From: Tabrizicola sp.
Lineage (GTDB): Bacteria; Pseudomonadota; Alphaproteobacteria; Rhodobacterales; Rhodobacteraceae
Reading direction: 5' to 3'
DNA length: 64,000 nt
NCBI RefSeq assembly: GCF_030694085.1
Contig: NZ_JAUXZE010000039.1
Coordinates: 62,001-126,000, forward strand
The notes beneath the pieces are model-generated. The model did no database searches, was not told the DNA's origin, and was given only the letters and a program-made list of their open reading frames with translations. Made by a program: the position numbers and the translations under genes. Of the stretch, positions 58,302 through 64,000 are shown one piece after another. Each line of letters begins with the position of its first letter. The first letter of the stretch is position 1.

Positions 58302-59576
58302 ATGACCACGATCCAATTCACCAACGCCCGCCTGATCGACCCCGAGGCCGGAACCGACGGCGTCGGCAGTCTGACGGTGAGGGACGGCATGATCCTGGCC
58401 CGTGACGAGAAGGCCCCGAAGGGCGCGATGGTCGTCGATTGCGGTGGGAAATGCCTTGCCCCCGGCATCGTCGACCTTGGCGTTAAGATCGGTGAACCCG
58501 GTGAGCGGCACCGCGAAAGCTTCGGCTCGGCCGGACATGCGGCGGCGGCGGGCGGTGTCACAACGATCATCGCACGCCCCGACACCCTTCCGGCCATCGA
58601 CACGCCCGAGACGCTGGAGTTCGTGACCCGCCGTGCCGCCGAGGCCCCGGTCCGCATCCGCCACATGGCCGCCCTGACCAAGGGCCGCGAGGGGCGCGAG
58701 ATGACCGAGATCGGCTTTCTGCGCGATGCCGGGGCGATTGCCTTTTCCGACGTCTTCCGTGTCTCGACCGAGGCCAAGGCGATCACCCGGGCCATGAGCT
58801 ATGCAAAGTCGCTGGGTGCGCTGGTCGTGGGCCACCCGCAGGACCCTGGGCTTTCAGTCGGAGCTTCGGCAACCTCGGGCAAGTTCGCCTCGCTGCGCGG
58901 CATCCCCGCCGTTTCGCCGATGGCCGAGCGCATGGGGTTGGAGCGGGACCTCGCGCTGGTCGAAATGACCGGGGTCCGCTACCACGCCGACCAGATCACA
59001 ACGGCAAAGTCGCTTCCCGCGCTGACCAGGGCAAAGTCTTCAGGGCTGGACGTGACGGCGGGGACCTCGATCCATCATCTGACTCTGAACGAATTCGACG
59101 TGGGCGACTACCGGACCTTCTTCAAGTTCACGCCCCCGCTGCGGTCGGAACAGGATCGCTTGGCGATGGTCACGGCGGTGGCGGACGGGACGGTCGATAT
59201 CATCAGTTCGATGCACACCCCGGCCGACGAGGAATCGAAGCGGCTGCCCTTCGAGGATGCTGCCGCAGGCGCCGTCGCGCTGGAAACCTTCCTGCCCGCC
59301 GCGATGCGGCTTTTTCATGCCGGCCACCTGGACCTGCCCGCCCTTTTCCGGGCGATGGCGCTGAATCCGGCGAACCGGCTTGGCCTGCCGCAGGGTCGGC
59401 TGGCCCTTGGCGCGCCGGGCGACCTTGTCCTTTTCGACCCCGACGCGCCCTTCCTGATGGACCGCTTCAAGCTGCGGTCCAAGTCGAAGAACACTCCGTT
59501 TGACGGCGCCCGGATGGAGGGTAAGGTGCTCGCGACCTGGGTCGGCGGGACGCAGGTCTTTGCGGCGGAAGAGTGA
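58302..59576 (+). CDS. Dihydroorotase-like protein lacking metal ligands (PyrC'/PyrX type)
   Basis: A 424-residue amidohydrolase-fold protein with class I dihydroorotase length and order. The HxH metal motif is replaced by Gly60-Val-Lys62 in GIVDLGVKIGEPG. The usual HCED is GHPQD (His178 kept), HxxH is HADQ (His228, Gln231), and the catalytic TDHAPH block is SMHTPA (Asp changed to Met304). It should not bind the usual zinc pair. In Pseudomonas a similar inactive PyrC' is required for assembly of active PyrB. The true dihydroorotase is expected elsewhere in the genome. Confidence 0.85.
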   Translation: MTTIQFTNARLIDPEAGTDGVGSLTVRDGMILARDEKAPKGAMVVDCGGKCLAPGIVDLGVKIGEPGERHRESFGSAGHAAAAGGVTTIIARPDTLPAIDTPETLEFVTRRAAEAPVRIRHMAALTKGREGREMTEIGFLRDAGAIAFSDVFRVSTEAKAITRAMSYAKSLGALVVGHPQDPGLSVGASATSGKFASLRGIPAVSPMAERMGLERDLALVEMTGVRYHADQITTAKSLPALTRAKSSGLDVTAGTSIHHLTLNEFDVGDYRTFFKFTPPLRSEQDRLAMVTAVADGTVDIISSMHTPADEESKRLPFEDAAAGAVALETFLPAAMRLFHAGHLDLPALFRAMALNPANRLGLPQGRLALGAPGDLVLFDPDAPFLMDRFKLRSKSKNTPFDGARMEGKVLATWVGGTQVFAAEE

Positions 59577-59579
59577 GAC

Positions 59580-60191
59580 ATGCCTGAGATCGTGACCTCG
59601 CAGGGCGTGCTCCTGCTCACCGCCGTGCTGGGCTACCTGCTGGGGTCGATCCCGTTCGGGGTCGTGGTGACGCAGGCGATGGGGCTTGGGGACCTGCGGC
59701 AGATCGGGTCGGGGAACATCGGGGCGACCAACGTCCTTCGGACCGGGAACAAGCGGGCCGCACTGGCAACGCTTCTCCTCGACGGCGGCAAAGGGGCCTT
59801 GGCCGTGCTGATCGCGCGCTGGCTTGTCGCCGAGGATGCGGCGCAGGTGGCGGGGCTGGCGGCATTTCTGGGGCATCTTTTCCCGGTCTGGCTGGGCTTC
59901 AAGGGCGGCAAGGGCGTCGCAACCTTCCTTGGGGTATTGCTGGCGCTGAACTGGATGGTGGGGGCGGCAGTCTGCCTGACCTGGCTTGTGACTGCTGCCG
60001 TGGGACGGGTTTCGTCGATCGCCGCGCTGGTCGCGGCGGCAAGCTCGGGGCTGTGGATCATGCTTCTGACCGACGGAAGCCTGCTGTTGCTGTCCCTGGT
60101 CCTGACCGTGCTGATCTACGTCCGCCATGCCGAGAATCTGAAGCGTATCAAGGCGGGGACCGAGCCGCGGATCGGCCAGAAGAAGGCCTGA
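59580..60191 (+). CDS. plsY: Glycerol-3-phosphate acyltransferase PlsY
   Basis: A 203-residue membrane acyltransferase with the three PlsY motifs: LGYLLGSIPFG, IGSGNIGATNVLR and FKGGKGVATFLGV. It uses acyl-phosphate to make lysophosphatidate. It starts 3 bases after the dihydroorotase-like stop, so it is cotranscribed with the pyr genes; this linkage is seen in other alphaproteobacteria. The 72-bp element copy 4 begins 2 bases after the stop. Confidence 0.94.
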   Translation: MPEIVTSQGVLLLTAVLGYLLGSIPFGVVVTQAMGLGDLRQIGSGNIGATNVLRTGNKRAALATLLLDGGKGALAVLIARWLVAEDAAQVAGLAAFLGHLFPVWLGFKGGKGVATFLGVLLALNWMVGAAVCLTWLVTAAVGRVSSIAALVAAASSGLWIMLLTDGSLLLLSLVLTVLIYVRHAENLKRIKAGTEPRIGQKKA

Positions 60192-60193
60192 GT

Positions 60194-60265
60194 GTCCACG
60201 CTGGACCCGCGTCTGGCTTGCAGCAAAATCAATGGGTTGCCCGTGGACATTTACCAGGAGGTAAC
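60194..60265 (-). repeat. 72-bp dispersed element, copy 4 of 5 (reverse)
   Basis: Read on the minus strand: GTTACC at 60265-60260 with TTAC-N7-TAAA, then TGTCCACGGGCAACCCATTG, TGATTTT, and GTCCAGCGTGGAC at 60206-60194. It aligns well with copy 3 over its left half. The palindrome has one changed base and lies 2 bases past the plsY stop. Confidence 0.75.
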
Positions 60266-60278
60266 GCTTTTGGGCCCT

Positions 60279-60344
60279 GCTTGTCGATGACTTCGTGACG
60301 CCTCGCGACCGCTTGGCGACGAGCAGACGAAGGCGAACGAGGCG
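60279..60344 (+). repeat. ~67-bp imperfect palindromic repeat, copy 4 of 4
   Basis: GCTTGTCGATGACTTCGTGA, then CGCCTCGC, spacer, CGACGAGCAGACGAAGGCGA and ACGAGG. It ends 4 bases before the complementary stop of gshA, and it lies right beside copy 4 of the 72-bp element. Confidence 0.65.
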
Positions 60345-60348
60345 CGTT

Positions 60349-61695
60349 CTAAAGCGAGGCGGCCGCGTAAAGCGGCCCAACGTCGTGCGCCCAGTCGCCT
60401 TCGTAAAGCGCAAGCCACTTGTCCGCCTGCACCCGGCCGGACTTAAGGCTTTCGACCAGCGGAAGAAGCTGTACCTCCTCGCCCAGGCCGCGTGCCACAA
60501 GGCCGGCATGGGACAGACCCACTGCGGCGCGCGCAAGGTCGATAAGCTTCACCCCTCCCGCCTCGCCCTGCAAGGCCGAGACCGAGGCGGCGACGCGCAG
60601 GCCCTCTCGGGTTTCCGCGTCGAGACCCTTCACCAGATCCCAGGCGGAATCGAGCGCGGTCTGATCATACATCAGCCCGACCCAGAAGGCCGGTAGCGCC
60701 GCGATATGTGCCTGATCGCCGCAGTCGGCCCCACGCATCTCGATGAACTTCTTCGCCCGCGCTTCGGGGAAGACGGTGGTCATGTGGTCGGCCCAGTCCG
60801 AGAGGGTGGGCTTCTCGCCCGGTAGCGCGGGCAGCCTGCCCGCCAGAAAATCACGGAACGACTGGCCGAGGGCATTGATATACTTGCCGTCGCGGTAGAC
60901 GAAGTACATCGGCACGTCGAGCACCCAGTCGACATAGGCCTGGAAGCCCATGTCGCGGTCAAAGGCGAAGTGCAGCATGCCCGTCCGGCTGTCGTCCAGC
61001 CCGCGCCAGATGCGGCTGCGCCAGCTGCGGTGGTGGTTGGGCTTGCCCTCGAAGAAGGGAGACGAGGCAAAGAGGGCAGTCGCGACGGGCTGCAACGCCA
61101 GGGCCACACGCAGCTTCTTCACGAAGTCGGCTTCCGACCCGTAGTCCAGGTTCACCTGCACCGTGCAGGTGCGGTACATCATCTGCGTGCCGTGAGTCCC
61201 GACGCGACCCATATAGTCCGTCATCAGCCGGTAGCGGCCCTTGGGCATCACAGGCATCTGGTCATGCGTCCATTCCGGCGCGGCACCGATCCCCATGAAG
61301 CGGACCCCCATCGGGTCGGCGATGGCACGGACCTCGTCAAGGTGGTTCTGGAGTTCGGCGCCCACCTCCAGCGTCGATACGAGGGGCGCCCCGGACAGTT
61401 CGAACTGGCCGCCGGGTTCCAGGCTGATATTCGCCCCGTTTCGGGTCAGGCCGATCACATTCTCGCCTTCCCGGACCGGCTGCCAGCCAAACCGGGCCTC
61501 CAGCGCCGCGAAGATGGCCGAGATCGAGCGGTCGCCTGCATAGGGCAGCGGCGCGCGGGTGTCGGTGAGCCAGCCGAATTTCTCGTGCTCGGCACCGATC
61601 CGCCAGTCGGCGGCCGGTTTGCAGCCGTCCTCCATGTAGGATGCCAGTTGGTCGAAGCTTTCGATGGGTCCGCCGCCGGACTGAGGGATGGACAT
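60349..61695 (-). CDS. gshA: Glutamate-cysteine ligase (plant/alphaproteobacterial type)
   Basis: A 448-residue GCS2-type ligase: GAEHEKFGWLT, SLEPGGQFELSGAPL and MYRTCTVQVNLDYGSEADF are the family blocks. It makes gamma-glutamylcysteine, the first step of glutathione synthesis. The ATG at 61695 is chosen by family start (SIPQSGGGPIES); the frame continues 29 codons upstream without a ribosome site. It is a single gene. The 243-base gap 61696-61938 holds only copy 5 of the 72-bp element. Confidence 0.93.
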   Translation of the reverse strand: MSIPQSGGGPIESFDQLASYMEDGCKPAADWRIGAEHEKFGWLTDTRAPLPYAGDRSISAIFAALEARFGWQPVREGENVIGLTRNGANISLEPGGQFELSGAPLVSTLEVGAELQNHLDEVRAIADPMGVRFMGIGAAPEWTHDQMPVMPKGRYRLMTDYMGRVGTHGTQMMYRTCTVQVNLDYGSEADFVKKLRVALALQPVATALFASSPFFEGKPNHHRSWRSRIWRGLDDSRTGMLHFAFDRDMGFQAYVDWVLDVPMYFVYRDGKYINALGQSFRDFLAGRLPALPGEKPTLSDWADHMTTVFPEARAKKFIEMRGADCGDQAHIAALPAFWVGLMYDQTALDSAWDLVKGLDAETREGLRVAASVSALQGEAGGVKLIDLARAAVGLSHAGLVARGLGEEVQLLPLVESLKSGRVQADKWLALYEGDWAHDVGPLYAAASL

Positions 61696-61820
61696 GGAGC
61701 TTCGGACCTTCGCTGCTTTGGCTGGCTGCGGCCTTGGGAACCGAGCGGCCCAAGAGGTGTCAAGCGGCGGGGGCCAAGTCAAGGGGGGGTCACGGAAGCG
61801 AGCGGTGAGGCCAAAGGCGC

Positions 61821-61891
61821 GTCCACCGTGGACAAGGTTCCGGCCCCAATGAATTCAACACCTTGCAAGGCCGCATTAAACTTCTGTTAGG
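61821..61891 (-). repeat. 72-bp dispersed element, copy 5 of 5 (reverse, diverged)
   Basis: Read on the minus strand: CCTAAC (61891-61886) with CTAA-N7-TTAA, a TGTTGAATTCA core, and the GTCCAC-GTGGAC palindrome (61833-61821). Spacing between end motifs is 71. It lies upstream of gshA and downstream of the membrane protein gene. Confidence 0.65.
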
Positions 61892-61938
61892 ATTTGAACA
61901 GAAAAGCTGTCGCTTCCGCGCGGCCATTGGCCCGCCTG

Positions 61939-62490
61939 TCACCGGACCACCACAGCCGGTCCCTTGCGCGCCCAGATCAGGCGGTCGACCTCGGCAAGGG
62001 CGATGACGCGACTGTCCGACGGGGCCGCATCCGCGCCAAGCGCCGCGACCAGCGTGGCCATGTCGATACCGGGCAGCGTCGCAAAGGCATCGAACAGCGC
62101 CTCGGCCCCGTCGGATTCGACCGGGATATGCAGTAGCTGGCCATCGCCCTGCTTCAGCTTCCAGATCCGGCGGCCACGGAGGGTCAGGAGGCGGATTTCG
62201 GCAAGCTCGGGCAGACCCACGAAGCCGCCGACCCGGGGGCCGAAATAGGCGATCTGGGCCTCGGTCACGCGGACGATGCCGGGGGCCTCGCCGTCCTGCT
62301 GAAAGCGCAGGCGGCGGAAGGCGGTGAGCGCCCAGCCCGCACCCATGGCCAGGAGTGCAAGGCCAAGCGGCGTGAGGAGATAGCCGCCCTTGCTTGCGGT
62401 CCAGGCCCCGAACAGGGCGAGAGCGAAGGCCGCAATCACCTCACGCCAACGATGGGCGGCAGCCAGAAGTTCGGGTCGGATCAGGGACAT
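61939..62490 (-). CDS. Hypothetical membrane protein
   Basis: A 183-residue protein with two adjacent N-terminal membrane segments (WREVIAAFALALFGAW and GLALLAMGAGWALTAF, about residues 15-58) and a soluble C-terminal domain. The phrase VTEAQIAYFGPRVGGFVGLPEL is PH-like in style. From memory the gene is kept beside GNAT and rsmE genes in Rhodobacterales. It overlaps the GNAT gene end by 10 bases. Confidence 0.7.
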   Translation of the reverse strand: MSLIRPELLAAAHRWREVIAAFALALFGAWTASKGGYLLTPLGLALLAMGAGWALTAFRRLRFQQDGEAPGIVRVTEAQIAYFGPRVGGFVGLPELAEIRLLTLRGRRIWKLKQGDGQLLHIPVESDGAEALFDAFATLPGIDMATLVAALGADAAPSDSRVIALAEVDRLIWARKGPAVVVR

Positions 62491-63335
62491 GCGCAGATGT
62501 GGGTCGGGCTGGAGAGGAGGAAGAGGGTGAAGGGTGCAGTTGGTTGGAAGCCGAGGGCGCGGTAGGCCTGGGCCGCGGCGTCCGAGGCGGCAAAGAGCAC
62601 AGCGCGCGACACCCCTTTCGCGCGGGCCTCGGACAGGTGAAGCGCGACGGCGCGGCGGGCGTAACCCCGGCCCCGCAGGTGTGCCGGAGTATAGACGCCA
62701 CCGATCTGGACGATCTCCGGCTGGGAGGCGTTGAAGCCGGTCATGGCAACGGGCTTGCCGTTGTGAAGCAGCAGCCGGTGGCTGTCGCGGGTCAGGTAAT
62801 CGGCGATATCGGCTTCGGCCTTGGCGCGGGCATCAGGGCCGGTGCTGCCCAGCACTTCGCCGATGTAGGTTTCCCGCCAGCCGGTGACCAACGGCAGGTC
62901 GCCGGGGACGATGGGCCGCAGGATGGTGCCGGGCAGGTCGGGCTGGGCAAGCCGGGCAAGATCAAGCGCGAAGCCCGGCTCGTCGCGGTCAGTGGCGGTG
63001 GCAAGGCGGGTCAGGCCGAGGGCGGCGATCACCGGCCGCGCCGAGGCTGCCGGCCCAACCGCTCCAGTCACCTTCAGGCCCATTAGGGCGGCAGGCAGCC
63101 CGGCCAGATCCGGGGCCCCGACCAGCAGCGGCAGGATCATCCCGGCGCGGGTCACGGCAATAAGGCTGTCCCCGATCCGCCAGAGCCGGATGGCATGATC
63201 GTGCGGACTGGCGAAACGGCCCCGCACCAGACCATGCGTGCGCAGACTGGTCAGCGGGAACATGGTCTGGTCCAGGTGTGCGGCGAGACGGGCCTCGACT
63301 GCGGCGCGGTCCCCGGCCCCCTGTTCGCGGATCAT
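62481..63335 (-). CDS. GNAT-family N-acetyltransferase
   Basis: A 284-residue protein whose C-terminal half is a GNAT domain: IVQIGGVYTPAHLRGRGYAR holds the acetyl-CoA pyrophosphate loop RGRGYA, and AYRALGFQPT closes it. The N-terminal half looks like a second, degenerate GNAT module. Start ATG at 63335 overlaps the rsmE stop (ATGA). Substrate unknown. Confidence 0.83.
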   Translation of the reverse strand: MIREQGAGDRAAVEARLAAHLDQTMFPLTSLRTHGLVRGRFASPHDHAIRLWRIGDSLIAVTRAGMILPLLVGAPDLAGLPAALMGLKVTGAVGPAASARPVIAALGLTRLATATDRDEPGFALDLARLAQPDLPGTILRPIVPGDLPLVTGWRETYIGEVLGSTGPDARAKAEADIADYLTRDSHRLLLHNGKPVAMTGFNASQPEIVQIGGVYTPAHLRGRGYARRAVALHLSEARAKGVSRAVLFAASDAAAQAYRALGFQPTAPFTLFLLSSPTHICACP

Positions 63336-64000
63336 CGCCAGTCCCCGCAGGCGGCTTGCCAGAGCGTAAGGGCCGCAACGGCGGCGGTGTCGGCGCGCAG
63401 GATGCGGGGACCGAGGCTGAGGGGGGTGACATGCGGTCTGCCGCGCAGTTTCGCGGCCTCGTCGGCGGAAAAGCCGCCCTCGGGGCCGATCAGGATGGCG
63501 GCGGGGCCTTGGGTGGGGGTTATGGTGGCCGGTTGGCCAAGGGCGGTTTCGTCGCACCAGTAGAGCCGTCGGTCCGTCGGCCACTGGGCTAGCAGCCGGT
63601 CGAGGTGGTGGAGGTCGGTGACTTCAGGGACATAGGTCGCTCCGCATTGCTCGGCGGCCTCGACGGCGTGGGCCTGCAGGCGATCCTGGCGGATGCGGTC
63701 AGAATTGGTGTGGCGGGTCTGGACCGGCAGGATGCGGGCCGCGCCGAGTTCAACTGCCTTTTCGACGATGAAATCGGTGCGGGCCTTCTTTATCGGTGCA
63801 AAGAGAAGCCAGAGGTCGGGCGGCAGGTGCAGAGGCCGGGTCTGGGTGTCACAGACGGCGATGGCGCCGCGTTTGCTGGCATCGGTGAGGGTGGCGCGCC
63901 ATTCCCCATCGCGGCCATTGAAAAGAAGGATGGCGGCCCCGGCGGTCAGGCGCATGACTCCGGTCAGGTAATGCGCCTGGTCGGGCGACAGGCGCACGGC
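63332..64000 (-). CDS. rsmE: 16S rRNA (uracil-1498-N3)-methyltransferase RsmE, 5' end outside window
   Basis: At least 223 codons are in the window; about 20 N-terminal residues lie beyond base 64000. RLSPDQAHYLTGVMRL opens the PUA-like domain; FAPIKKARTDFIVEKAVELG, ILIGPEGGFSADEA and LGPRILRADTA form the SPOUT knot that binds S-adenosylmethionine. It methylates U1498 in the 16S decoding region. It is coupled to the GNAT gene through ATGA. Confidence 0.93.
   Translation of the reverse strand, partial: AVRLSPDQAHYLTGVMRLTAGAAILLFNGRDGEWRATLTDASKRGAIAVCDTQTRPLHLPPDLWLLFAPIKKARTDFIVEKAVELGAARILPVQTRHTNSDRIRQDRLQAHAVEAAEQCGATYVPEVTDLHHLDRLLAQWPTDRRLYWCDETALGQPATITPTQGPAAILIGPEGGFSADEAAKLRGRPHVTPLSLGPRILRADTAAVAALTLWQAACGDWR

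Noticed and set aside
1..64000. tRNA, rRNA, CRISPR array, insertion sequence or prophage
   Set aside because: I saw no cloverleaf, rRNA-like segment, regularly spaced repeats with spacers, transposase or integrase. The dispersed repeats are far apart and do not flank a transposase.

Overview
The window is about two-thirds G+C, gene-dense and free of rRNA, tRNA, CRISPR arrays and insertion sequences. Gene content points to the Alphaproteobacteria and most likely the family Rhodobacteraceae: an FrcBCA-type sugar importer, an MrpA-B fused antiporter, paired DeoC and double-length aldehyde dehydrogenase, plant-type GshA, and many ATGA/GTGA stop-start overlaps. This placement is an inference from families and gene order; no search was run.

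Layout. 1-4102: a catabolic operon (end of a thiamine-diphosphate 2-oxoacid dehydrogenase E1, a FabD-like acyltransferase, an ALDH7/antiquitin-type dehydrogenase and a pipecolate-oxidase-like flavoprotein) that fits pipecolate/lysine breakdown, followed by a convergent LysR gene. 5098-7990: a non-pyrrolysine MttB-family methyltransferase and a GlxA/AraC regulator. 7971-13335: a divergent cluster of flavin monooxygenase, aldehyde dehydrogenase, RidA, alpha/beta hydrolase, flavin reductase and DUF1185 protein. It resembles the Rut pyrimidine pathway in enzyme classes but differs in composition. 13448-18805: ychF, trpA, a MarR regulator with twin operators, lldD and small unknowns. 18942-24341: aminotransferase, glutamine-synthetase-like ligase, CbiX, Rieske oxygenase and SGNH hydrolase. 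24517-34327: a LacI-controlled ABC sugar/polyol importer operon carrying a nitronate monooxygenase, a VOC protein and a dihydroxyacetone-type kinase. 35874-40766: ROK repressor, FucU and the FrcBCA importer. 41038-46822: Mrp Na+/H+ antiporter. 46915-50335: deoC and a double aldehyde dehydrogenase. 51561-60191: AlgH, a DsbD-N-like protein, an Fe-S-less uracil-DNA glycosylase, LysE exporter, moaB, and pyrB with a dihydroorotase-like gene that lacks the metal ligands, separated by five small genes, then plsY. 60349-64000: gshA, a membrane protein, a GNAT protein and rsmE (cut by the window end).

Two families of dispersed intergenic repeats were found by reading. One is a 71-72 bp element, present five times, with TTAA-type half-sites at one end and a GTCCACCGTGGAC palindrome at the other. 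The other is a roughly 67-bp imperfect palindrome present four times at gene 3' ends. Three lower-G+C orphan genes (34363-35166, 50399-51304, 56157-56606) look like acquisitions.

The best candidates for undescribed biology are the Rut-like cluster at 7971-13335 and the 72-bp element family. The metal-less dihydroorotase and the glycosylase without Fe-S cysteines are clear departures from their textbook families.
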